From RH-AL1 sp965198485 (GTDB lineage Bacteria; Pseudomonadota; Alphaproteobacteria; Rhizobiales; Beijerinckiaceae): a stretch of 64,000 bases of DNA. The DNA is taken from NCBI GenBank assembly GCA_965198485.1, contig CBDAPQ010000005.1, forward strand, positions 2,232,001 through 2,296,000, read 5' to 3'. Position 1 is the stretch's first letter; each line of letters starts with the position of its first letter. Under the pieces are notes generated by a model. That model did not search any database and was not told where the DNA came from. It saw only the letters and a program-made list of their open reading frames with translations. Both the position numbers and the translations under genes were made by a program. This document shows positions 25,980-33,853 of this stretch, piece after piece.

Positions 25980-27197
25980 ATGCCGACACGCGCCGGACAG
26001 CCGACCACCGAGCTCATCGGCGGGAACGAGGAGGGCGCCGTTCTCGCCATCCTCTTGGCGCTCTCGTTCTCGCACCTCGTCAACGATACGATCCAGTCGC
26101 TGGTGCCATCGGTCTATCCGATCCTGAAGGCGTCCTACCACCTCGACTTCGGCCAGATCGGCCTGATCACGTTGGCCTTCCAGCTCACCGCCTCGTTCCT
26201 TCAGCCGGTCGTCGGGCTTGTCACCGACAGGCGCCCGGCGCCGTTCTCGCTGGCGGTCGGCATGGCCTTCTCCCTCTGCGGCCTGGTGCTGCTCGCGCGC
26301 GCGCCGAGCTACCACGTCATCCTCGCCGCCGCCGCGTTGGTCGGCGTCGGGTCCTCGATCTTCCACCCCGAGGCTTCGCGCATCGCCCGCGCGGCGTCGG
26401 GTGGGCGCTATGGCTTTGCCCAGTCCGTGTTCCAGGTCGGCGGCTACTGGGGCGCGGCGCTGGGCCCGCTGCTCGCCGCCTTCATCGTCGTGCCACACGG
26501 CCAGCACGCGATCGGCTGGTTCGCCGGCATCGCGCTCGTCGGCATCGTCACACTGGCCACCATCGGCCAATGGTACGCCCGCCATCTCGCTGCGCGCCAC
26601 GGCACCGCCCGCAAAGCCGTGGCCGCCTCGCCCTTGGCCGGCAGGACGGTGGCCTTCACCATCGCCATCCTGCTGGTGCTGATCTTCTCCAAGTTCGTCT
26701 ACATGGCGAGCCTGTCGTCGTACTACACGTTCTACCTCATCCATAAGTTCGGCGTCGGCGTACAGACGGCGCAGCTGTTCCTCTTCGCCTTCCTCATGGC
26801 GACGGCGGTTGGCACATTCTTCGGCGGTCCGATCGGCGATCGCTACGGCCGCCGGCTGGTCATCTGGGGCTCGATCCTCGGTGTGCTGCCGCTGACGCTC
26901 GCCATGCCCTACCTCAACCTGCCCCTGACCGGCGCATGCGCCGTGCTCATCGGCCTTGTCCTCTCCTCCGCGTTTCCGGCGATCGTCGTCTTCGCGCAGG
27001 AGCTGATGCCCGGCCGCATCGGCACGGTGACCGGCCTGTTCTTCGGTTTCGCTTTCGGCATGGGCGGCCTCGGCGCCGCCGTGCTCGGCGAACTCGCCGA
27101 CGCCACCAGCATCACCACCGTCTATCGCCTCACCGCCTTCTTGCCGGCGATCGGCCTTCTCGCCTGGTTTCTGCCGCGGCTCGAGCGGGCGCGATGA
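25980..27197 (+). CDS. MFS transporter, fosmidomycin resistance (Fsr) type
   Basis: A 405-residue twelve-helix major facilitator. Family blocks are HLVNDTIQSLVPSVYPILK at the first helix, the loop VTDRRPAPFSLAVGM, and GVGSSIFHPEASRIAR in helix 4, all typical of the Fsr branch. Members export fosmidomycin or other small molecules; the natural substrate is unknown. The stop codon overlaps the ATG of the SelW-like pseudogene by four bases (ATGA), so the two were one translational unit. Confidence 0.87.
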   Translation: MPTRAGQPTTELIGGNEEGAVLAILLALSFSHLVNDTIQSLVPSVYPILKASYHLDFGQIGLITLAFQLTASFLQPVVGLVTDRRPAPFSLAVGMAFSLCGLVLLARAPSYHVILAAAALVGVGSSIFHPEASRIARAASGGRYGFAQSVFQVGGYWGAALGPLLAAFIVVPHGQHAIGWFAGIALVGIVTLATIGQWYARHLAARHGTARKAVAASPLAGRTVAFTIAILLVLIFSKFVYMASLSSYYTFYLIHKFGVGVQTAQLFLFAFLMATAVGTFFGGPIGDRYGRRLVIWGSILGVLPLTLAMPYLNLPLTGACAVLIGLVLSSAFPAIVVFAQELMPGRIGTVTGLFFGFAFGMGGLGAAVLGELADATSITTVYRLTAFLPAIGLLAWFLPRLERAR

Positions 27198-27511
27198 GCG
27201 AGGCGGGCAAGGGTGTGGTCAGCGGGGGCGAGGCGCTCGGATCGCGGGTGACGATCACCTATTGCACGTAGTGCAACTGGCTGCTGCGGGCCGCCTGGAT
27301 GGCGCAGGAGCTGCTCTCGACCTTCTCGGCGAGCCTGGGCGAAGTCGCACTGGTGCCGGCGAGCGGCGGCGCCTTCATCATCGCGGTGGATCACGCAACG
27401 GTGTGGGAGCGCAAGGCGGATGGCGGCTTCCCCGACGTGAAGACGCTGAAGCAGCGCGTGCGCGACCAGCTCGATCCGGGGCGCGACCTGGGCCATCTCG
27501 ATCGCGGGTAG
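27194..27511 (+). pseudogene. SelW/SelT/Rdx-like thioredoxin-fold gene with an amber codon in its CxxC motif
   Basis: The frame from ATG 27194 reads through VTITYCT, meets TAG at 27269-27271, and continues in the same frame as CNWLLRAAWMAQELLSTF and KTLKQRVRDQLDPGRDLGH to TAG at 27509. Homologues usually read CTQC here, so one C-to-T change (CAG to TAG) explains the break and leaves the rest intact (about 105 residues). SelW-like proteins are small redox proteins with a CxxC or CxxU site. An internal restart at ATG 27299 would lack the active site. TAG ends other genes in the window (kup, ilvD), so genome-wide recoding is unlikely. The gene is coupled to the MFS gene by a four-base overlap. 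Confidence 0.78.
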
Positions 27512-27629
27512 GGACCAGGTTTGACCGGCGCAACGAGCCGCCGTCTGACCATGTCTTGGAGGTCCATGACCGTTTCGAGGATGAAACCAAACGCACCGGG
27601 CGAAAGCTTCGGGCTCGTCGGCGGGCGCA

Positions 27630-27704
27630 TGGTGCTGCGAGAGAGGATTGAACTCTCGACCTCTCCATTACCAATGGAGTGCTCTACCACTGAGCTACCG
27701 CAGC
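27630..27704 (-). tRNA. tRNA-Thr (anticodon GGT)
   Basis: The reverse strand folds into a complete cloverleaf. The acceptor stem starts GCTGCGG, the D arm has GCTCAGTGGTAGAGC, the anticodon loop is TTGGTAA, and the T loop is TTCAATC. The CCA end is encoded. The GGT anticodon reads ACC/ACT threonine codons. Confidence 0.96.
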
Positions 27705-27835
27705 GAAAAATCGTGGCGGCCCCTTGGGCAGCGACGGTGGCGGGCTTGTGCCACAATCGTTCCCGCGAGACAAGATCGCCGCAGCGGGATCGTCGCCAGG
27801 GCCGGCCCCAAGGGCTCTCCCGCCCGCGGATCGGC

Positions 27836-28390
27836 CTAAAAGCGCTTGACCCAGCCGGCGATCGTGTCGCCGGCGGAGGCGAAGGGCCGCTTCACCATTT
27901 CGGGAAGGTGGTTCAGCGGATTGAGCTTCTCGACGAGGCTTGCCTCGCGCGCCGGCGGCGTGACGGCGGGCGGATGGCGCGGCGGCGCCGCGGCGGCGGT
28001 GCCGGCGGCCGCTGCTTTCACGGGTGGCGGGCAGGGCGCGCCGTCGCAGATTCGCGGCTTGCTCGGAAGGGCTGGGGCCGGGCGCGGCGAGGCCGGCAAG
28101 GCCATCGCCGCCTTGTCCAAGGTCAGCGCGGCCGTGCTCAACGGCTCGGCCGGGGCGGTCGACGCAACCTGGTTCGGCGTCAGATCGGCGAGTTGCCCCG
28201 CCCATTCGCCGGCGGCGGCTTGCTCGGTGGTCGTGCCGCCGGTCTGTCCTTGCAGCGTGGCGGGCGCCGGACGGGTGTGGACGGAATTGGCGATGGCGAG
28301 CGTCATCGCACCGGCGGCGGCGATCAGCACCAGCGTGTCGCGGTTGGCCTTCAGGATGATGGAGCGGCGGGGCGGAAGCACGGGTCTCAT
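27836..28390 (-). CDS. membrane-anchored Pro/Ala-rich protein of unknown function
   Basis: A 184-residue protein with a basic N-terminus (about 1-16), one membrane helix (about 19-36, LVLIAAAGAMTLAIANSV), and a long low-complexity Ala/Pro/Thr-rich region. A more ordered C-terminal segment reads EKLNPLNHLPEMVKRPFASA and ends GWVKRF. Two Cys lie close together in RICDGAPCPPP. The layout suggests a periplasmic protein tethered to the inner membrane. No family recognised. It lies between tRNA-Thr and pyrE on the same strand. Confidence 0.65.
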   Translation of the reverse strand: MRPVLPPRRSIILKANRDTLVLIAAAGAMTLAIANSVHTRPAPATLQGQTGGTTTEQAAAGEWAGQLADLTPNQVASTAPAEPLSTAALTLDKAAMALPASPRPAPALPSKPRICDGAPCPPPVKAAAAGTAAAAPPRHPPAVTPPAREASLVEKLNPLNHLPEMVKRPFASAGDTIAGWVKRF

Positions 28391-28480
28391 ATGATTCGCT
28401 CGACGGAACAGCCAGCGTCAGTTCGCAGATGAGCGATGCTTTACGTCAAGACAGGGGCGGCCCTTGGGTCGCCGCCGCCT

Positions 28481-29185
28481 TCATGCCGGCGGTGCCATAT
28501 CGGCCACACCGCCGTGGGCGGCCGACCAGTCCAGCGGCGCGTCGAGGAAGGCTTCCACCTCGCGCAACGTGTCGACCTCGAAGTAGCCGCCGGCTTTGGC
28601 GACGCCGAGGATGTCGCGCCAGGTGACGAGGTAGTGCAGGCCGACGTCGAGTCCGGCCATCGTCTCCCGCGCCTTGGGGAAGATGTCGTAGAAAAAAAAG
28701 ACGAAGGTGGCGTCGCAGCGCTGGCCGGCCTCGCGCAGTGCCTCGATGAAGCCGACCTTGCTGCCGCCGTCGGTGGCGAGGTCCTCCACCAGCAGGGCGC
28801 GGGCGCCGTCCACCACTTCGCCCTCGATCCGGGCGTTGCGGCCGAAGCCCTTGGGCTTCTTGCGGACGTATTGCATCGGCAGCGCCAGCCGGTCGGCGAT
28901 CCAGGCGGCGAAGGGGATGCCCGCCGTCTCGCCGCCGGCGATCACGTCGAGGCTCGCGTAGCCGATCTCGCGCTCGATGGTCTCCACGGCGAAGTCGATG
29001 AGACGCGTGCGGATGCGGGGATAGGCGATGATCTTGCGCATATCGGTGTAGACCGGGCTGTTCATCCCCGAGGTGAAGGTGAAAGGCTCGCCCTCGGCGA
29101 ACAGGATGGCCTTGGCCTCGATCAGCATGCGCGCCGTCTGGGTGGCGATGTCCGCTTCGCGTGTCAGCATTGGAATCGTTCTCAT
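28481..29185 (-). CDS. pyrE: orotate phosphoribosyltransferase
   Basis: A protein of about 234 residues that joins orotate to PRPP to make orotidine 5'-phosphate in pyrimidine synthesis. The N-terminal substrate region includes FTFTSGMNSPVYTDMRKII. The mid region has VIAGGETAGIPFAAWIADRL and YVRKKPKGFG. The PRPP-binding loop is ALLVEDLATDGGSK. The start could be ATG 29185 or ATG 29170; both lack a strong ribosome-binding site. It is divergent from the fatty acid hydroxylase gene. Confidence 0.93.
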   Translation of the reverse strand: MRTIPMLTREADIATQTARMLIEAKAILFAEGEPFTFTSGMNSPVYTDMRKIIAYPRIRTRLIDFAVETIEREIGYASLDVIAGGETAGIPFAAWIADRLALPMQYVRKKPKGFGRNARIEGEVVDGARALLVEDLATDGGSKVGFIEALREAGQRCDATFVFFFYDIFPKARETMAGLDVGLHYLVTWRDILGVAKAGGYFEVDTLREVEAFLDAPLDWSAAHGGVADMAPPA

Positions 29186-29341
29186 ATTGCAGTGCGTTAC
29201 AAGCCGTGAATTCTCGCGGACCCGGCTACGCGGTATCCTCGCCACAGTCACGGATGATGTGGCGCCGCCGCCTTGTCGCGTCCCGCGGCGGCGGCCTACA
29301 CCCGTGTCGAAGACACAGAGCAAGGTCGAGGTTCGCGCGCG

Positions 29342-30181
29342 ATGTCACTGACGCTGCCCTGGTGGTTGCCTTTGTCGATCTACGTCTGGGCGCTCCAGAT
29401 GATCGTCTTCCACGCCGTCGGCTACGCCTTCGAATGGTGCGACCGCACCCGCGCCCTGCGCCGGTTCAAGGTGCGCGACATCGATCGCAAGTCCTATCGC
29501 CAGCTGATGGGCCGCGTGATCTTCAACCAGTGCGCCGTGCTGCTGCCCTGCATGGTGTTGATGCAGGCTGTCGGCCTCTGCTTCACCGGCGAAGCGCACC
29601 TGCCGGTGTGGCGCTTTCTGCTCTCGCTCGTCGTCATGGGCATCGGCCACGACGTGGTGCAATACGTGACCCATCGCCACCTGCTGCACCGCCCCAGCCT
29701 GATGCGCGTGCTGCGCCACTCGGTCCATCACTCCACCGGCGCCAGCAAGGGCATCTCAGCCTGCTACATGAGCCCGCAGGACTTCTTCCTCGAGATCGTG
29801 CTGCCCTACCTGCTGCCGCTGGCGGTCGTAGGCGGCGGCGGCTCGGACATCCTGTTCCACTCGATGATCGCGGGCCTCGGCGCGGTGGGCGGCGTCTACG
29901 AGCATTCCGGCTACGATTTTGCCGTGCTGCTGCCCAAGGCCAAGCTCGCCGAGCGCATGCCGCGCTTCGTCAAGGTGCTGGCCGGGATGATCACCAGCCA
30001 GGCCCATGGCGAGCATCACGCCAAGGGCAACGTCTCCTTCTCCGACGGTTTCGGCAGCCCGGGCGTCTGCGATGCCGCCTTCGGCACGCGCTGGGACGTG
30101 GTCGCCCGGCGCCGCCGCGAGGCCGAGCTCGAGTGGCAGGCCGAGCAGGCGGCTCTCGCCGCCGCCACGCCGGCCGAGTAG
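29342..30181 (+). CDS. fatty acid hydroxylase / sterol desaturase family membrane protein
   Basis: A 279-residue membrane protein with the histidine clusters that bind the di-iron centre of this superfamily: HDVVQYVTHRHLLH (about residues 102-115), HSVHHS and, near the C-terminus, HGEHH. Membrane segments flank these clusters. The superfamily includes enzymes that hydroxylate or desaturate fatty acids, sterols, carotenoids and hopanoid-like lipids; the substrate cannot be assigned. An extra C-terminal tail of about 30 residues is rich in Ala, Glu and Arg. ATG 29342 places the first membrane helix right at the N-terminus. Confidence 0.83.
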   Translation: MSLTLPWWLPLSIYVWALQMIVFHAVGYAFEWCDRTRALRRFKVRDIDRKSYRQLMGRVIFNQCAVLLPCMVLMQAVGLCFTGEAHLPVWRFLLSLVVMGIGHDVVQYVTHRHLLHRPSLMRVLRHSVHHSTGASKGISACYMSPQDFFLEIVLPYLLPLAVVGGGGSDILFHSMIAGLGAVGGVYEHSGYDFAVLLPKAKLAERMPRFVKVLAGMITSQAHGEHHAKGNVSFSDGFGSPGVCDAAFGTRWDVVARRRREAELEWQAEQAALAAATPAE

Positions 30182-30253
30182 GTCGCAATTGGGCCGGACT
30201 CGTATGGTGGATGACCCGGGCGCCACCTGCCTCCCGGCCGCCCGGACCCTCGG

Positions 30254-30892
30254 ATGTTACGACCCTTCCCGCTCGGCCTGGCCCTCGCCGCACTCGTCTC
30301 CATCGCGCCGGCGCGGGCCGACCGCATCACTCACCCAACCGCGGTGTTCTCCGGTCTCGACAAGATCACCGGCCGGATCATCTCGTTTGAGGTTGCGACC
30401 AACGAGACTGTGCAATTCGGCTCGCTGCAGATCACCGAGCGGGCCTGCTACACTCGGCCGGCCACCGAGGCACCGCAGACAGTGGCCTTCGCCCAGGTCG
30501 ACGAAATCGACGCCAAGAAGCAGTACAAGCGCATCTTCTCGGGCTGGATGTTTGCCGCCAGCCCCGGACTGAACCCGATCGAGCATCCCGTCTACGACAT
30601 CTGGCTGACCGACTGCAAAGGCGGGACGCAGGTGGAGAAGGCGCCTCAGACCGCCGATGCGGAGCCGGCGGTGCCGCCCCCGAATGCCGATGCGGCCGCC
30701 AAGCCGGACAAGCCGGAGAAGAAGAAGCGCGTCGCCAAGCGCCGGCAGGCGCCGGTCGACGACGGTAGCGCCCCCGATGCCGGATTCGACGGTGCGCCGG
30801 TGCCGCCGGAGGATGTCCCGCGCCGGGCGCCGCCGGCACGCCAGTTCTACCCCGACGCGGCGGGCGGTCGCGATCCGGGCGGGTTCTATTGA
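30254..30892 (+). CDS. DUF2155 domain exported protein
   Basis: A 212-residue protein. A signal peptide (about 1-22, ending ARA) precedes the DUF2155 core: AVFSGLDKITGRIISFEV, QFGSLQITERACYTRP and IFSGWMFAASPGLNPIEHPV with DIWLTDC, including two conserved cysteines. The last 90 residues are disordered, with a Lys/Arg stretch (KPEKKKRVAKRRQ) and Pro-rich segments. DUF2155 proteins are alphaproteobacterial periplasmic proteins of unknown role. It follows the hydroxylase gene by 72 bases on the same strand. Confidence 0.87.
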   Translation: MLRPFPLGLALAALVSIAPARADRITHPTAVFSGLDKITGRIISFEVATNETVQFGSLQITERACYTRPATEAPQTVAFAQVDEIDAKKQYKRIFSGWMFAASPGLNPIEHPVYDIWLTDCKGGTQVEKAPQTADAEPAVPPPNADAAAKPDKPEKKKRVAKRRQAPVDDGSAPDAGFDGAPVPPEDVPRRAPPARQFYPDAAGGRDPGGFY

Positions 30893-30916
30893 TCGGGACC
30901 GACCGGGTCGGCCGGG

Positions 30917-31189
30917 CTACTTGGCCAGACTGGTGCAGGGATCGAGCACCGAGCGCGACACCAGCTTGGACAGCGAGCCGGTCGGCGTCTCGTCGAGATC
31001 CTTCAGGGTCGGCGGCGCGATCGGCTTGGCGAGCGCTATGCTCCGCTCGCCAGTATGCTTCTTGACCATGTAGTCGAGCATATCCGCGGAGGCGACGAAG
31101 GCCACCGCGATGATCGAAACCGAGAGCGCGATGCCCTCGAAAGTGCTGCCGCGGCGATCTCTGGCGAAACGACTCAGCAGTCCCGACAT
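30917..31189 (-). CDS. small membrane protein, Flp/Tad-pilin-like N-terminus
   Basis: A 90-residue protein whose N-terminus, RFARDRRGSTFEGIALSVSI, resembles Flp/TadE-type prepilins: a basic leader, Gly, a Glu a few residues on and then a hydrophobic helix (about 20-42). The remainder is polar with a single Cys near the end. No tad genes lie nearby, so a pilin role is speculative. AAAGG lies immediately upstream of the ATG, closer than usual. Confidence 0.6.
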   Translation of the reverse strand: MSGLLSRFARDRRGSTFEGIALSVSIIAVAFVASADMLDYMVKKHTGERSIALAKPIAPPTLKDLDETPTGSLSKLVSRSVLDPCTSLAK

Positions 31190-31290
31190 CCTTTAAGTCT
31201 CCACGCGACACATGACGCGAGAATGGATCGGTGAGGTAAACGCGGGGTTGACGGACCGCGGCCATTTGCAGGCTTTGAGAGGGTAAAGCG

Positions 31291-31485
31291 ATGAAGGAAG
31301 GCCGGTGTCGCTGCGAGGCGACCATGCCCGCGGAGGTGCTCGATGGCTTCAGCTGCGGTGGCCCGGATTGCTCGCGCGCGCCCGCCGTGAAGGCCTCGTT
31401 CGACGCCTTTGTCGCGGAGCTGATCAAGGCCCGCGGCGAGGAGCCACCGGCGCCGCCGGAGCCGCGCGTGGTGACAAGCGGCTGA
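31291..31485 (+). CDS. small Cys-containing protein of unknown function
   Basis: A 64-residue protein with a strong ribosome-binding site (GAGAGGG) about seven bases upstream. It has four Cys (RCRC and SCGGPDC), which could bind a metal, then a short helix (KASFDAFVAELIKARGEE) and a Pro-rich tail. No family recognised. The good start site and sensible composition support it as real. Confidence 0.6.
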   Translation: MKEGRCRCEATMPAEVLDGFSCGGPDCSRAPAVKASFDAFVAELIKARGEEPPAPPEPRVVTSG

Positions 31486-31591
31486 TCGGGAGCGCCGGGG
31501 TTATGGGCGTCACACTGGTCGAGAAGGTGGACGCGAGCCTCGTCTTCGCCGCGCGTCTCGCGGAGGTCGGCGAAACGTCGGCGCGCGCGAC

Positions 31592-32326
31592 ATGAGCCGC
31601 GACGACGATCGGCCGCCGCCGCCCTTCGACGGCTTCGATGCTGCGGCCTTCACCTTCTTCGAGGAGCTCGCTGAGCACCAGGATCGGACCTGGATGGCGG
31701 AGAACAAGGCGATCTACGAGGGCGAGGTGCGCAGTCCCATGGCCGGGCTCGTCGCCGAACTATCGGAACGTCTCGGGTCAGCGGGGCCGCCGCTGCGCGG
31801 CGATCCCTGGCGCTCGCAATTCGGGCTTAACCGCGACGTCCGCTTCTCTAAGGACAAGCGCCCCTACAAGACCAATGCAAGCGCGATCCTGACGCGCAGC
31901 GGCGCGAAGATGGCGCCGGGCGTCCTCTACCTTCAGGTCGATCCGCAGGCCTCTTTCGCTGCCGCCGGCTTCTTCCGGCCCGAGCCAGGCGTGCTCGCTT
32001 CCCTCCGCCGCGGGTTGGCCGACGATGCCGACGGATGGCTCGAGGCGATCGCCGCCCTCGCCGAGGAGGGGCTCGCTCCCGAGACCGAGGACACGCTCGT
32101 CAGGCCGCCTCAAGGCTTCGCCCACGCGCCCCCTGAGCTCGCGGCGGCACTGAAGCTCAAGTCCTGGATCGTGCGGCGCCCGCTCGGCAAGGCCCTGCTC
32201 GGGAAGCGCGAGCTGGTCGATGCGCTCGCCGGCTTCGCGACGGCCGCCGCACCGCTTCTCGTCTTCGGCTGGTCGGCGATCGAGCGGCACCCGCCCGCGG
32301 CTTCGGCAAGCGCGAGGTTGCGATGA
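31592..32326 (+). CDS. DUF2461 (TIGR02453) family protein
   Basis: A 244-residue protein matching DUF2461. Family blocks are FFEELAEHQDRTWMAENKAI near the N-terminus, RDVRFSKDKRPYKTNAS, and the sheet region VLYLQVDPQASFAAAGFFRP. The C-terminal part has LKSWIVRRPLGKALLGKREL. Proteins of this family are widespread and uncharacterised; no catalytic site is agreed. The final residues after about 235 are short and low-complexity. Confidence 0.85.
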   Translation: MSRDDDRPPPPFDGFDAAAFTFFEELAEHQDRTWMAENKAIYEGEVRSPMAGLVAELSERLGSAGPPLRGDPWRSQFGLNRDVRFSKDKRPYKTNASAILTRSGAKMAPGVLYLQVDPQASFAAAGFFRPEPGVLASLRRGLADDADGWLEAIAALAEEGLAPETEDTLVRPPQGFAHAPPELAAALKLKSWIVRRPLGKALLGKRELVDALAGFATAAAPLLVFGWSAIERHPPAASASARLR

Positions 32327-32726
32327 CGGTCAGCCTGCCGAGCCGGGACGATCTCGTCAGCGTCGCTTTCGCAGCCGCGCTTGTCGCGCCGGTACCTGTC
32401 CATGCCGAGGGTACGCTCGGTGCCGCCGTCGACACCTCGCCGCCTCGGCCGCGTGTTGATGGAAATCACTTCTAGCAGGGTTACAGTCGAGAAGGGCCAG
32501 ACCGGCGACCTGCTGACGCTCTGGTCAGCCCGCCACCCATCGTCCGCTCGGGTACTATGCTCGATCGAGGTTCGCAAGCCACTCGATCGGCAGCCTGCTC
32601 CTGGGCCCATGACGCGGCGGGCTCGAAGCCAAGCTTAACGCGAAACGCCTGTGTCTTTCGATCGGGATAGACGCGCTCGACCTTGTGCAGAGGGTTAGAA
32701 TTTAGCGATCCGAAGGATTGATCCGC
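32327..32726. other. intergenic stretch, no gene seen
   Basis: This 400-base stretch lies between the DUF2461 gene and the nuclease gene. Several short open frames exist on both strands, but none shows family sequence or a ribosome-binding site. The base composition is more even than in coding neighbours, so it may be decayed sequence. The promoter of the nuclease/ATPase pair should lie near its end. Confidence 0.4.
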
Positions 32727-33850
32727 ATGAGCTTCCGCTTCATACACACGGCCGATTGGCAGATTGGGAAGGCATTTAGCCGGCTACCGCCGGAAGCCGC
32801 GGTCGAGCTTCGCTCCCAGCGCATCCGCACGGTGGAACGAATCGCCAAGATCGCGCAGACGCACCGGGTCGACGCGGTGCTCGTCGCGGGCGATGCGTTC
32901 GACAGCAACGAGGTCTCCGATAGGACGATCGTGCGGACAGTCGAAGCGCTGAAGGCTTTCGGCGGCTTATGGGTCTTCCTGCCGGGCAATCACGATCCCG
33001 CGCTCGCTCACAGCGTCTGGACGCGCATGCGCGAGATCGGCCTCCCCGACAGCGTGGTGATCGCCGATACCCCCGTCGCAATCGATCGTTGGGGCGCCGC
33101 CGCCGTCGTTTTTCCGGCTCCTCTTCGCCGTAGGCGGGAGGCGCTCGATCAGACCGAATGGTTTGAAGCCGCGCCCTCGCCCGAGGGCTGTCGCCGGATC
33201 GGCCTCGCCCACGGCAGCATCGCAGGCCGTCTCCCGGACGCCGCAAGCGCGGCCAACGAGATCCCGATGGATCGAGCCGATCGCGCCGGCCTTGGCTATC
33301 TCGCGCTCGGCGATTGGCACGGTGCGCTGCGGATCGCGTCGCGCACCTGGTATGCCGGGACACCTGAGACCGACCGCCATCGCGCCAACGATTCCGGCCA
33401 CGTCCATCTCATCGAACTCGAAACTTGCCGTTCTCCCGAGCGCGTCGAGACACTTCGAGTCGGGCATTATTCCTGGACGAAGCTCGAGGTCGAGATCCTC
33501 GATGGCACCTGCGGCGCTGTGCTGCGCGCGCTGGATGGCATCGCCGGTGAGCATCGGCGCGGCATCGTCGCGCTCGAGCTTGCCGGCACCATCGGGCTGT
33601 CGGAGCGTCGCCGCCTCGAACGCGAGCTGAAAGCCCGGGAAGCGCGCTTCCACCATCTCGAGGTGGATGACGGCCGTCTTCACGATGAACCCACGGCCGA
33701 CGATCTCGACGCCGTCGACAACTCCGGCTTCGTGAGGCTGGCGATCGAGCGTTTGCGCGCCAAGGCCACCGACCTGCGGACCCCGAGGCAGCGGAAGCCC
33801 GCATCGCCTTGCGCATGATCTACCTCGACCATCTCGACAGGGCCGCCTAA
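32727..33850 (+). pseudogene. SbcD/YhaO-like DNA repair exonuclease, frameshifted near its end
   Basis: A metallophosphoesterase with the Mre11/SbcD motifs FIHTADWQIG, VLVAGDAFDSNEVSD, LPGNHDPA and a late GDWHG. It resembles the YhaO branch, which pairs with an SMC-like ATPase. ATG 32727 has a GAAGGA ribosome-binding site. The uninterrupted frame ends with TGA at 33816-33818 after the unrelated tail LRTPRQRKPASPCA. A one-base deletion near 33774 explains this: the other frame continues as ADPEAAEARIALRMIYLDHL to TAA at 33848, four bases before the ATPase start. Only about 24 C-terminal residues are affected, so activity could survive. The shift could be a sequencing error. Confidence 0.8.
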
Positions 33851-33853
33851 TCA

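Noticed and set aside
27269..27271. Pyrrolysine or general TAG recoding
   Set aside because: Other genes in the window end naturally with TAG (kup, ilvD, pdxJ), and no recoding machinery is seen.
31503..31595. 30-residue ORF between two small genes
   Set aside because: Too short, no ribosome-binding site, and no recognisable sequence; possible remnant only.
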